Shown: positions 7,598-14,206, numbered from the stretch's first letter. The stretch: DNA of 14,817 nt from VAXT01 sp035318925 (GCA_035318925.1 DATHDS010000039.1:1-14817); one strand, 5' to 3'. Numbers and translations are program-made. The notes: generated by a model from the sequence alone, not told the origin.

Positions 7598-9055
7598 TCA
7601 GCGTCGGCGAACGACCTCGCAGTTCTTCGCCACTCGGTCATTCCGGTCAACGAACGCGAAGTCATGGCCTGCTCCGCAGTCGACGGTGTCTCCCGACCGG
7701 CCGCCAAAGCCGAGCCCGCGGTCTCCCCAGGCAACGAGCCGGTCGTCGCCCGGCCCTCCGCTTAGGACGTCCAGGTCGGCCCCTCCCCAAAGCACGTCGT
7801 TCCCGGAGCCCCCGCGCAACTGGTCCAGGCCCGGGCCGCCCTTGAGCACGTCTGCACCGGGACCTCCGCTGAGAACGTCGTCGTGAGCAGCGTACGCGTC
7901 CTGCTTTCCGGGCCCTCCGGCCAAGAGATCGTTGCCTGGGCCACCGTCGATGAAGTCACCCCAGTCGCCACCGAAGAGCCTGTCATTTCCCGGGCCACCG
8001 GTGATCGTGTCGACGTCGCCGTAGGCGTAAATAGTGTCATTGCCCCCGCGGCCGGCGATCACGTCTTTCAGGTCGGTCCCGAAGAGCCGGTCATTGTGAG
8101 GCGTTCCCCAGACGTGGCAGTCGAGGGTCAATCGTCGGCTCGAGCCTTTCTCTACAGCAAGGACACGAACTCCTGTAAAAACGCAGGGTCCGTCAGAGAC
8201 TGCAGCCAAGTCGTCGGTTAATGGAGACCAGGATGGGTCACCACCCACGAAACGTCGCCCGTCTCCTGTCTTGACGTTGACGACGGCGAGTCCTGGCCGT
8301 CCTCGGGACGCCAGGAGGGCTATGAGCGCACCGTTATGAGACCACTGCGGGCTGCTCAAAAACTCTCCCGGAAGACTCCGGAGTTGTGACCCATCCACGT
8401 TAATGACGGTCAGTGATTCGCCAACGAGAAAGGCAAGTCGAGTGCCGTCTGGCGACCACGACGGGGCTCGGGCTACCGCCGCGGAGTAGACGACGCGGCG
8501 CTCGGTCCCATCGCTGTTCATTACGGCGAGCGAGCCTCCGGGATCGATGAAGGCGAGTTGGCGTCCGTCGGGTGACCATGCGGGGGCATTGCCGGGACCG
8601 AGGCTCATCGATTCGGTACCGTCGGCATTTACCACGAAGATCCCTGCGTCCACGAACACCAATCGGCGGCTGTCCGGTGCCCAGGAAAAGTCCGAGAACC
8701 TCGACGTGACGTCGTGCGCATCGGACCCGTCCGCGTTCTCGACTCTTAGTGAGCTGACGTATCGAAATGCCACCTTCGACCAGTCCGGCGAGAGGGCAGG
8801 GCGAGCGCCTCCTGGGGCGAAGCGGACCGGGACGACTCTTCGTAGATCTCCTCCTGCCGCCGTGACGGTGTAGATGACTTCTCCCTCTACCGAGGTACGG
8901 AGGAATGCGATCCGCTGACCGTCAGCTGACCATTGCGGGAAGGCGTCCGTGACGCAAACCTGGCGGAGGATGCACCCCTGAGTCGTTGCCCTGGCCCCTC
9001 CGATCATCAGACAGAGGCTCGTCAACACGGCTGCGGCGGCGACTAGCCCCTTCAT
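7598..9055 (-). CDS. Secreted TolB-like propeller plus RTX calcium-binding repeat protein
   Basis: Exported protein of 485 residues. Residues 1-23 are a signal peptide (MKGLVAAAAVLTSLCLM, cleavage after ARA). Residues about 35-310 hold TolB/PD40-type blades (FPQWSADGQRIAFLR, PALSPDWSKVAF, APAWSPDGRQLAFI, APSWSPDGTRLAFL). Residues about 320-485 are hemolysin-type nonapeptide repeats (GGxGxDxL pattern: GGNDTI, GGPGNDRLFGG, GGPGNDLLAGG, GGPGADVLKGG, GGPGDDRL) that fold with Ca2+, closed by a conserved Cys-bearing cap (DTVDCGAGHD, VAKNCEVVRRR). Cap and architecture are typical of thermoleophilial RTX proteins. Start: 9055 gives a canonical signal peptide but is preceded by a 7-bp stem and no ribosome site; in-frame ATG 9127 has GGAG 8 nt upstream and may be the true start. 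It follows the lipoprotein gene on the same strand. Sampled G+C is low for the window. The substrate is unknown; secretion through Sec is assumed from the signal peptide. Confidence 0.85.
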   Translation of the reverse strand: MKGLVAAAAVLTSLCLMIGGARATTQGCILRQVCVTDAFPQWSADGQRIAFLRTSVEGEVIYTVTAAGGDLRRVVPVRFAPGGARPALSPDWSKVAFRYVSSLRVENADGSDAHDVTSRFSDFSWAPDSRRLVFVDAGIFVVNADGTESMSLGPGNAPAWSPDGRQLAFIDPGGSLAVMNSDGTERRVVYSAAVARAPSWSPDGTRLAFLVGESLTVINVDGSQLRSLPGEFLSSPQWSHNGALIALLASRGRPGLAVVNVKTGDGRRFVGGDPSWSPLTDDLAAVSDGPCVFTGVRVLAVEKGSSRRLTLDCHVWGTPHNDRLFGTDLKDVIAGRGGNDTIYAYGDVDTITGGPGNDRLFGGDWGDFIDGGPGNDLLAGGPGKQDAYAAHDDVLSGGPGADVLKGGPGLDQLRGGSGNDVLWGGADLDVLSGGPGDDRLVAWGDRGLGFGGRSGDTVDCGAGHDFAFVDRNDRVAKNCEVVRRR

Positions 9056-9221
9056 TGGGCTGGACACTAGGCAGCCCAGGTAAGGGATTCGTGCTGAATT
9101 TGGAAAGAGTTCACGCGGGCGAGTCATACAGGGGTCTCCGACCACGAGGAAGGTCACGGGGCGCTCCAAGGCGCGTTGCCGCGGTGCTCTACTAAGTCGG
9201 GTCGGCTCTACCGGCTTCGCC

Positions 9222-9626
9222 TCAGTGGAGACAGCTCTCCGCGCTCGCTGTGAACTTCGCATCTGTCCCACTCCACCACGGAATGACATTTCGCCGCGGC
9301 TTACCACTCTTGATCCATGGGAGGCGCGGCGGCCCACCAATCATGCGTTGCTGATTCCGAATGAAGCTCTGACGAACTTCCTCCGCGCTGCGGCCTTTGC
9401 GCACGAAACTGAAGCCGCCGCTGACAACCTTGTCCCGCGGACCTCGCGCGAGGCGCTGGAAGCTGACGCTGGCTTCAACCCCTGGTGCCATGTCAGGACC
9501 AGTCTCGAGACGGACCCAGAGCCCCTTCTTTGCGAGGCATTGCCAGGTGCTCCCCGCGCTGTATCGGCTGCTATTGGAGCACCCAGCAAGGGTCAGGCAC
9601 GCCAGAGCAGCCGTCACGCCGAGCAT
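9222..9626 (-). CDS. Small lipoprotein, hypothetical
   Basis: A 134-residue membrane-anchored lipoprotein. The N-terminus MLGVTAALACLTLAGC has a hydrophobic stretch and a lipobox (LTLAGC), with Cys16 as the acylated residue; SNSS follows, typical of a surface-directed linker. The mature part is basic, with no recognised domain; Cys30 and Cys132 could form a disulphide. A longer frame extends upstream to 10037 but reads antisense through the tRNA, so the ATG at 9626 with the lipobox is taken as start; no Shine-Dalgarno precedes it. The gene lies between the tRNA-proximal island end and the propeller/RTX gene, on the same strand, with a 166-nt gap to the 9055 start. It may be cotranscribed. Function unknown. 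Confidence 0.7.
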   Translation of the reverse strand: MLGVTAALACLTLAGCSNSSRYSAGSTWQCLAKKGLWVRLETGPDMAPGVEASVSFQRLARGPRDKVVSGGFSFVRKGRSAEEVRQSFIRNQQRMIGGPPRLPWIKSGKPRRNVIPWWSGTDAKFTASAESCLH

Positions 9627-9756
9627 GGCCCGTGGGAGCTGGCCGCGAGCGCCAAGGAGTCCCTGCTTGGCCGTTACTTTCCGGCCCCGAGCCGTACGAG
9701 CCGGTTCTGCCAGATTCGGCTTTGCAAGCCGATGATCATGCGCTTCAGGGCCACGC

Positions 9757-9778
9757 GGGCAAAAGTTGGGCAAAAGTT
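9757..9778. repeat. Tandem 11-bp direct repeat beside the tRNA end of the island
   Basis: GGGCAAAAGTT occurs twice in immediate succession (9757-9767 and 9768-9778), about 40 nt inside the putative attachment core. Short direct repeats in this position resemble integrase arm-type sites, but this reading is an inference. The surrounding 9627-9810 shows no gene. Confidence 0.45.
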
Positions 9779-9810
9779 TCACTCTCGTTGCCAGTCGTAA
9801 GAACGAGAAA

Positions 9811-9828
9811 GGCCCCGTCTCCGGGGCC
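9811..9828 (-). terminator. Intrinsic terminator downstream of the initiator tRNA
   Basis: On the minus strand GGCCCCG-GAGA-CGGGGCC (7-bp perfect stem, 4-nt loop) starts 7 nt after the tRNA 3' base and is followed by TTTCTCGTTCTT. This is a classic Rho-independent terminator for the tRNA transcript. Confidence 0.7.
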
Positions 9829-9875
9829 TTTCCAGTAGCGGGGGCAGGATTTGAACCTGCGACCTCCGGGTTATG
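9818..9875 (-). repeat. Duplicated tRNA 3' half (putative proximal att core)
   Basis: This is the intact-side copy of the 59-nt duplication, running from the CAT anticodon through the tRNA 3' end into the terminator stem. Similarity to 7475-7533 ends abruptly at the anticodon, a known tyrosine-recombinase crossover position in tRNA genes. Confidence 0.6.
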
Positions 9876-9909
9876 AGCCCGGCGAGCTACCTGACTGCTC
9901 CACCCCGCG
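9836..9909 (-). tRNA. Initiator tRNA-fMet (CAT)
   Basis: A 74-nt cloverleaf: acceptor CGCGGGG/CCCCGCT, D-arm GAGC-AGTCAGGTA-GCTC, anticodon arm CCGGG-CTCATAA-CCCGG with anticodon CAT, variable AGGTC, T-arm GCAGG-TTCAAAT-CCTGC, discriminator A. The three G:C pairs in the anticodon stem and the unpaired C1-U72 position mark it as the initiator rather than the elongator. CCA is not encoded. It is preceded by a perfect TATAAT and followed by an intrinsic terminator. It is the apparent integration target of the island to its left. Confidence 0.95.
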
Positions 9910-9920
9910 GCGTGGCGTGA

Positions 9921-9926
9921 ATTATA
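9921..9926 (-). promoter_or_regulatory. -10 box TATAAT for the initiator tRNA
   Basis: The minus strand shows TATAAT, 11 nt of spacer before the mature tRNA 5' end at 9909. A weak TCGGAC lies 18 nt upstream as a possible -35. The position and perfect consensus fit a strong stable-RNA promoter. It lies within the short gap to the divergent ppx-like gene, so the two promoters overlap. Confidence 0.65.
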
Positions 9927-9949
9927 GCCGCTGCTAGCGTGGCCGTCCG

Positions 9950-10882
9950 ATGCGCGTAGCCGCCCTCGATCTGGGCACGAACACGACTCGCCTGCTCGTC
10001 GCCGACGTCGCCGACGGGCGCGTAGCCGAGGTCTCACGGCGGACGACGATCACGCGGCTCGGCGAGGGCGTCGACTCACGTCACAAGCTCCTGCCGCTGC
10101 CGATCGCGCGCGTCCGGAACTGCCTCTCCGACTACCGTCGCGAGCTCGAGTCCCTCGGCGCCGAACGCGCATTGCTCGTCGCGACGAGCGCCGTCCGAGA
10201 TGCCGAGAACGGCGAGGCCTTCCTCGGCGAGATCGAGTGGAGCTACGGCTTCACCACTCGCCTGCTGACGGGCGAGGAAGAGGCCGAGCTGACGTTGCGC
10301 GGAGTCGGCGAGGCGGGCGAGGACGCGCTCGTCGTCGACATCGGCGGCGGCTCGACCGAATTGATCGGCGCCGGGCATCGGATCAGCACCGAGCTCGGGT
10401 CCGTGCGCATGACCGAGCGCTTCCTCCCATCCGACCCGCCCACCGAGGACGAGCTGGACGCGCTGGGGACCGCAGCGCGCTCGACGCTCGCCGCAGAGGT
10501 GCCCGAAACGCTCACTGCGCGGCGGGGGATCGGCGTTGCCGGGACGATCACGTCGCTCGCCGCGCTCGACCTCGGGCTCGTCGAGTACGACCGCGACCGC
10601 GTGCACGGGCATCGGCTCGGCGACGCCGCGGTCAGGACGCAGCTCGAGCGCCTCGCCGCGCGTCCGCTCGCGGAACGGCGCAGGGTGCCCGGCCTCGAGC
10701 CGGAGCGGGCTCCCGTGATCGTCGCCGGCGCCGTCATCCTGCGAGAGGTGATGCGCCATTTCGGGCTCGCCGCGATCGAAGCCAGCGAGCGCGACATCCT
10801 GTACGGCATCGCTCTCGAGGCGGCCGCGCTCCCGGAGCCGGTCGAGGGCGACGCCCCGCCGGGCGCCTACACCTGCTGCTGA
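9950..10882 (+). CDS. Ppx/GppA family exopolyphosphatase / pppGpp phosphohydrolase
   Basis: Cytoplasmic phosphatase of 310 residues with the ASKHA fold, releasing phosphate from polyphosphate and, in some members, converting pppGpp to ppGpp. Landmarks are the first phosphate loop at residues 5-18 (ALDLGTNTTRLLV), RRTTITRLGEGVD at 30-42, ATSAVRDAENG at 78-88, a catalytic glutamate in LLTGEEEAEL (about 110), and the second phosphate loop VVDIGGGSTEL (128-138). The C-terminal helical HD-like extension of long E. coli-type Ppx (about 510 aa) is absent, as in short actinobacterial Ppx proteins. Start ATG 9950 has no Shine-Dalgarno; TAGCGT at 9935-9940 is a possible -10 giving a very short leader. 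It converges with the CBS-pair gene and the two coding regions overlap by 16 bp. Ppx and GppA activities cannot be separated from sequence. Confidence 0.9.
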   Translation: MRVAALDLGTNTTRLLVADVADGRVAEVSRRTTITRLGEGVDSRHKLLPLPIARVRNCLSDYRRELESLGAERALLVATSAVRDAENGEAFLGEIEWSYGFTTRLLTGEEEAELTLRGVGEAGEDALVVDIGGGSTELIGAGHRISTELGSVRMTERFLPSDPPTEDELDALGTAARSTLAAEVPETLTARRGIGVAGTITSLAALDLGLVEYDRDRVHGHRLGDAAVRTQLERLAARPLAERRRVPGLEPERAPVIVAGAVILREVMRHFGLAAIEASERDILYGIALEAAALPEPVEGDAPPGAYTCC

Positions 10883-11280
10883 CTCTGTGGCTCCTCGGGC
10901 TCGTCGTCCTCGGCGAGCCTGCGCTGGAGGACGCTCCGCGAGAGGACGCCCACGAGCTTGCCGTTCTCGACGACGGGCGCGCGCTCGATGTCGTGCTCCT
11001 CGAGGAAGTGGAACGCCTCGTCGAGGTCAAGCTCGGAGTCGATCGTGTAGTGCGGCTCCTCGGCGATCTCGCCGACAAGCGTCGTCTTTGGATCGCGCCC
11101 CGTGGCCACGACCTCGCGGACGAGCGTCTTGCGCGTGACGACGCCGACCAGCATGCCGCCGTCGGTGACGAGCACGGCCCGCACTTCGGGCCGCGCGAGC
11201 AGCTGCCCAGCCTCCTGCACCGGTGCCCCCGCCTCGAGCGTCCGCGGCTCAGGAACCATCGCCTCGCGCACTTTGCTCAC
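10867..11280 (-). CDS. CBS-domain pair protein
   Basis: Cytoplasmic 137-residue protein made almost entirely of two CBS domains (about 3-58 and 72-127), the tandem Bateman module that binds adenosyl ligands such as AMP, ATP or SAM. Landmarks are VREAMVPEPRTL, AVLVTDGGMLVGVVTRK, DLDEAFHFLEEHDIERAPVV and GKLVGVLSRSVL. No catalytic domain is fused. The start is GTG at 11280, overlapping the glutamate dehydrogenase stop as GTGA, so translation is probably coupled. It is last in the ldt-nfeD-gdh-CBS run. A regulatory role for the upstream dehydrogenase is an inference from this coupling. The acidic, glutamine-rich tail (DDEPEEPQSQQQV) overlaps the end of the opposing ppx-like gene. Confidence 0.88.
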   Translation of the reverse strand: MSKVREAMVPEPRTLEAGAPVQEAGQLLARPEVRAVLVTDGGMLVGVVTRKTLVREVVATGRDPKTTLVGEIAEEPHYTIDSELDLDEAFHFLEEHDIERAPVVENGKLVGVLSRSVLQRRLAEDDEPEEPQSQQQV

Positions 11281-12566
11281 GGGTAGATCCCTCTCGTCTC
11301 CAGCGCGCCCGCGACCTCTCGGATCGCGACGACGAGGGCCGCGCTCCGTAACGAGAGCTGCCGCTGCCCGGCGAGCTCCCAGACCCGGTCAAATGCATCG
11401 TTCAGCTTGTCGGCCAGCCTGGCACGGATCTCGTCGCGGTTCCAGAAGAGCCGGCCGAGGTCCTGCACCCATTCGAAGTACGAGACGGTGACGCCGCCTG
11501 CGTTCGTGAGGATGTCCGGGAGCACGACGATCCCGCGCTGGGCCAGGATCTCGTCCGCCTCGATCGTGGTCGGCCCGTTTGCGCCCTCCGCCACGAGCTT
11601 GCACTCGACGCGCGGCGCGTTCTCTGCGGTCAGTTGCTCTTCCAGCGCGGCGAGGACGAGGATGTCGCACGGGAGCTCGAGCAGTTCGGAATTCGAGACG
11701 TGCGTCGCGTAGGGGTAGTCGGCGAGCGACCCGTGCGCCTCCACCCACGAGCGGACCGAGCCGAGATCGAGCCCTTCCGGCCGGTAGATGCCTCCGAAGA
11801 CGTCCGAAACCGCGAGCACCTTCGCACCGCGCGCGGCGAGCTCCCGCGCGGCGACTCCGCCCACGTTGCCGAAGCCCTGCACGACGCAGCCCTGCTCGCT
11901 CAGATCCCAGTCCAGCCTCTGACAGGCACGCTCGACCACCATCACGACGCCGGCGCCGGTCGCCTCGCTGCGGAAGACGGAGCCGCCGATCGAGATCGGC
12001 TTCCCCGTCACCACCTCGGGCACCGCATAGCCGACCTGCATCGAGTACGTGTCCATCATCCAGGCCATCGTCTGCTCGTTCGTCGCCATGTCCGGCGCGG
12101 GGATGTCCTTCTCGGGGCCGATCACCGGCAACAGCTCGATCGTGAACCGCCGCGTCAGCCGTCGCACCTCGTCGAGTGACAGCTCCCTCGGGCTGCAGCG
12201 AACGCCGCCCTTGGATCCGCCGTAGGGGAGCCGCAGGAGCGCACACTTCCACGTCATCCACATCGCGAGCGCCGCGCACTCCCCGAGCGAGACGTGCGGG
12301 TCGTAGCGGATGCCGCCCTTCGTCGGCCCGAGCACGCTCGAGTGGAGGACACGGTAGCCGGGGTAGACGACCCAGCGCCCGTCGTCCATGCGCACGGGGA
12401 TGCTGACCATGACGGCGCGCTCGGGGTAGCGGAGGCGCTCGGCCCCGGCGGCATCCACGTCGGCGTGCGTGAGCGCCTCCTCGAATTGCGCGACGGCGGT
12501 GCGAAAGAGCGGCGTGTCCCACTCGAGAGGCTGCTCTTCGACCGAGATCTCGTCGATCCTGGCCAT
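11277..12566 (-). CDS. gdhA: Glutamate dehydrogenase (Glu/Leu/Phe/Val dehydrogenase family)
   Basis: Cytoplasmic oxidoreductase of 429 residues that interconverts glutamate with 2-oxoglutarate and ammonia. Catalytic residues are all present with the family's spacing: Lys83 (GPTKGG), Lys107 (TWKCAL), Lys119 (PYGGSKGG) and Asp159 (PAPDMAT). The spacing (24, 12 and 40) equals that of clostridial GDH (K89, K113, K125, D165). A nucleotide-binding loop GFGNVG is at 231-236, and Asp255 after the second strand suggests NAD preference. LTNAGGVTVSYFEW near the C-terminus holds the conserved substrate-binding serine. Length is typical of hexameric catabolic-type GDH. It starts 9 nt after the nfeD-like stop, with no strong ribosome site, and overlaps the CBS start. 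Branched-chain amino-acid activity is less likely but not excluded. The symbol follows family convention; gudB or rocG would also apply. Confidence 0.93.
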   Translation of the reverse strand: MARIDEISVEEQPLEWDTPLFRTAVAQFEEALTHADVDAAGAERLRYPERAVMVSIPVRMDDGRWVVYPGYRVLHSSVLGPTKGGIRYDPHVSLGECAALAMWMTWKCALLRLPYGGSKGGVRCSPRELSLDEVRRLTRRFTIELLPVIGPEKDIPAPDMATNEQTMAWMMDTYSMQVGYAVPEVVTGKPISIGGSVFRSEATGAGVVMVVERACQRLDWDLSEQGCVVQGFGNVGGVAARELAARGAKVLAVSDVFGGIYRPEGLDLGSVRSWVEAHGSLADYPYATHVSNSELLELPCDILVLAALEEQLTAENAPRVECKLVAEGANGPTTIEADEILAQRGIVVLPDILTNAGGVTVSYFEWVQDLGRLFWNRDEIRARLADKLNDAFDRVWELAGQRQLSLRSAALVVAIREVAGALETRGIYP

Positions 12567-12575
12567 GATCTGAGT

Positions 12576-12896
12576 CTATTTCGGGCGGACTCGGAGCGTC
12601 AGCCCCGAGATGCCCTCGACCACGATGGGCTCGCCTTCGGAGACGCCCTCCGGACAGACGGCCCCCCAGAGCTCGCCCCTCACGCGCACGCTGCCCTCGG
12701 GCCGGCAGTCGCTTGCAGCGATGCCCTCGGCGCCGATGAGAGCCTCCACGCCTGTCGCCGGACGCAGCCGCCGCGTAAGCCGGATCCAGAACGTCGCCTC
12801 CCCAACCTCGACCGCCAGCGCGGTCAGGATCAGAGCGATCCCCCAGCCCGTCGGGAGCCAGTAGGCCGCGACGATGATGGCGACGAGGAGGGCTAT
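12576..12896 (-). CDS. NfeD-like membrane protein with apparent ATA start
   Basis: Small membrane protein of 106 residues, not visible if only ATG, GTG or TTG starts are allowed. From ATA at 12896-12894 it reads ALLVAIIVAAYWLPTGWGIA, a transmembrane segment, then VEVGEATFWIRL and a short NfeD-type OB-fold domain (TGVEALIGAEG, RPEGSVRVRGELWGAVCPEGV, GEPIVVEGISGLTLRVRPK). This matches small actinobacterial NfeD-C proteins, which often begin MALL. NfeD proteins act with stomatin-like proteins at membranes; no stomatin gene is adjacent. The ATA overlaps the transpeptidase stop as ATAG, where ATGA would be expected; the only other in-frame start (GTG, about 57 residues) would lose the membrane helix. 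Either ATA is used, or a base change destroyed an ATG start, or the consensus base is wrong. It precedes glutamate dehydrogenase by 9 nt. Confidence 0.75.
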   Translation of the reverse strand: MALLVAIIVAAYWLPTGWGIALILTALAVEVGEATFWIRLTRRLRPATGVEALIGAEGIAASDCRPEGSVRVRGELWGAVCPEGVSEGEPIVVEGISGLTLRVRPK

Positions 12897-13879
12897 TCGG
12901 GAACGATCAGGACCGAAGTCCCGATCCGGACGTGGTCGAAGAGCCAGGTCGCATCCGGGATGAACATGCGGATGCAGCCGTGGGAGGCCGAGTAGCCGAT
13001 CGAGGCTGCATCAGGCGTTCCGTGGATGCCTACACCCGGCGCGGACAGGCCCATCCAGCGCGTGCCGAGCGGATTGCCCGGGCCAGGCGGAATCGGCTTC
13101 AGCCCCTTGGCCCATGCGGAGTCGGGCGGCCGCCACCAGGGGTTCCGCTGCATGTCGACGATGTGCCAGAGCCCGGTCGGCGTCGGGTACTGGGCTTGCC
13201 CGGTCGCGACCCGGAAGGTGCGTACGTGGCGGGTCACGCTGAAGAGATCGAGGCGGTTCAGGCCGCGGTGAATGATGATCACCGGCCCGAACTTCGCGCG
13301 CGAGATCGCCGGCTTGAGCGGCTTCATGACAAGCGGCAGGCGCGGCCGGATGCGGGTTCGCAACGTGCGGGCGATCGCGTCGATCATCGTCCCGCGCCGG
13401 ACCGCGCGGCCCCAGCTGGACTTGCTGATCGACGGGCGCCCGTGAACCAGCCCGACGAGCTTTGCATCTTTGGCCGGTCGCGCAAAGCGCTCGTCCAGCG
13501 CCGCGACGTAGTTGCGGATCTGCGACCGGTCGGTCTCGACGCTGACGTCCACGTTGTCGCCGGAGTGTGCCCGGAAGGCCTGCGAGACGGCGTCCTCGGC
13601 GGCCACGGTGAGGCCGAAGCGGTCGGTCGGAACGCTCCAGCGCCGATCTCGCATGTGAAAGCGTAAGGGGACGGAGAACCGCGCGCTGATCTGCTGCCGG
13701 GCCTGCTCCGAGTCGAGGCCCGACATGTTGACCCCGGCGATCCTCACCCCGCGGGCAATCGTGCGTTGGGGGCCGGCCGACGGCGCGACCGCGACGGCAG
13801 CCGAGAGGACGAGCACGAGCGCGAGCGAGGCGCGCTTCCAGAGCGCCATGCGTACGAACGAGGCGGCAGCTCGCTTCAC
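12893..13879 (-). CDS. L,D-transpeptidase (YkuD family) with PG-binding-like domain
   Basis: Exported cell-wall enzyme of 328 residues that forms 3-3 peptidoglycan crosslinks. An N-terminal hydrophobic stretch (residues 15-36, LWKRASLALVLVLSAAVAV) is a signal peptide or anchor. Residues about 42-130 resemble the VanW/PG_binding_4-type domain (GVRIAGVNMSGLDSEQA). The catalytic domain (about 195-328) has the YkuD signature: HGTPD at 286-290 and SHGCIRM at 299-305, with Cys302 as the nucleophile and His300 and His286 nearby. It ends ILIVPE-type after VLIVPE, with nothing missing. Start: GTG 13879, preceded 8 nt upstream by a TACTAT -10 element, suggesting a leaderless transcript; in-frame ATG 13849 is an alternative. 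It is first in a tight operon with the NfeD-like, dehydrogenase and CBS genes. The link of cell-wall crosslinking to glutamate metabolism is suggestive only. Confidence 0.9.
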   Translation of the reverse strand: MKRAAASFVRMALWKRASLALVLVLSAAVAVAPSAGPQRTIARGVRIAGVNMSGLDSEQARQQISARFSVPLRFHMRDRRWSVPTDRFGLTVAAEDAVSQAFRAHSGDNVDVSVETDRSQIRNYVAALDERFARPAKDAKLVGLVHGRPSISKSSWGRAVRRGTMIDAIARTLRTRIRPRLPLVMKPLKPAISRAKFGPVIIIHRGLNRLDLFSVTRHVRTFRVATGQAQYPTPTGLWHIVDMQRNPWWRPPDSAWAKGLKPIPPGPGNPLGTRWMGLSAPGVGIHGTPDAASIGYSASHGCIRMFIPDATWLFDHVRIGTSVLIVPE

Positions 13880-13887
13880 CAGTCCGA

Positions 13888-13893
13888 ATAGTA
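13888..13893 (-). promoter_or_regulatory. -10 element (TACTAT) for the ldt-nfeD-gdh-CBS operon
   Basis: The minus strand reads TACTAT, fitting TAnnnT, 8 nt before the GTG at 13879. Transcription would start at or beside the GTG, giving a leaderless mRNA. No clear -35 is seen. It is the only strong -10 in the 412 bp between the divergent transpeptidase and FN3 genes on this strand. Confidence 0.5.
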
Positions 13894-13968
13894 CGGCAGA
13901 GGGCTACGAGCTCTATGCATCGCGTTATGCCGGTCTCGCTTCAGCCAGGACATTAAGGTGGGCGGCGG

Positions 13969-14047
13969 AGGACGGGCGGTCCTGCCGCAGGGACTCGCCC
14001 AACCTCTGCTCGAAGAAAAGGACGGGGCGGTCCTTGCCGCAAGGACC
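13969..14047. repeat. Tandem pair of hairpin modules with mutually exclusive pairings
   Basis: Two copies about 50 bp apart of AGGAC-GGGCG-GTCCT-GCCGC-AGG(G)AC. Unit 2 contains a perfect 8-bp stem, GGTCCTTG-CCG-CAAGGACC (14029-14047), and an alternative stem AAGGAC (14018-14023) with GTCCTT, sharing one arm. Unit 1 (13969-13994) repeats the pattern less perfectly. The modules are in the divergent intergenic region, so either flanking promoter could be affected. Function is unknown. Confidence 0.5.
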
Positions 14048-14188
14048 CCTGTTCCTCTGTCGCACAAGACGCAGTAGTGGGCCGTTCTCTTCCCTCGGCA
14101 GCCCGCGGATCCGTGCGTCGAAAAGAATCCGACCGTCGAAGCTTGCGAATGTGTCCTGCGTCTGCCATCAGCGCTAAACGCGCGCAAA

Positions 14189-14206
14189 GAGCGAACTTCT
14201 TCGCTC
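14189..14206. other. Hairpin upstream of the FN3 gene
   Basis: GAGCGAA (14189-14195) and TTCGCTC (14200-14206) form a 7-bp stem with a CTTC loop, 85 nt before the GTG of the FN3 gene. It lacks a T-tract and could be a leader structure or operator. Confidence 0.3.

Larger units (their letters stand above)
7475..9875. mobile_element. Putative tRNA-integrated genomic island, without integrase
   Basis: The region is bounded by the intact initiator tRNA on the right and a directly repeated copy of its 3' half on the left. This is the arrangement expected after site-specific integration at a tRNA 3' end, where the element restores the tRNA and displaces the old 3' end. It carries two leftward genes, a lipoprotein and a TolB-propeller/RTX protein. 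No recombinase or replication gene is present, so it is a remnant, a small mobilised cargo, or a defective element. A sampled line inside (8161-8220) is 33/60 G+C, lower than the housekeeping genes. Confidence 0.5.

Noticed and set aside
7330..7734. Frame containing NPDVAGSNPPPATGK-like text
   Set aside because: This is the well-known false translation across a tRNA 3' end; here it reads through the tRNA remnant. The same applies to the extension of the lipoprotein frame up to 10037.
9836..9909. C1-U72 mismatch as an unusual tRNA defect
   Set aside because: An unpaired 1-72 position is normal for bacterial initiator tRNAs, and a U at 72 occurs in actinobacterial initiators.
10237..11286. 349-codon frame overlapping the ppx and CBS genes
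   Set aside because: It is arginine- and alanine-rich shadow coding of two confident genes and shows no domain.
11389..12522. 377-codon frame opposite or out of frame with glutamate dehydrogenase
   Set aside because: A shadow of a gene with all catalytic residues; composition (Arg-rich) is typical of an off-frame read.
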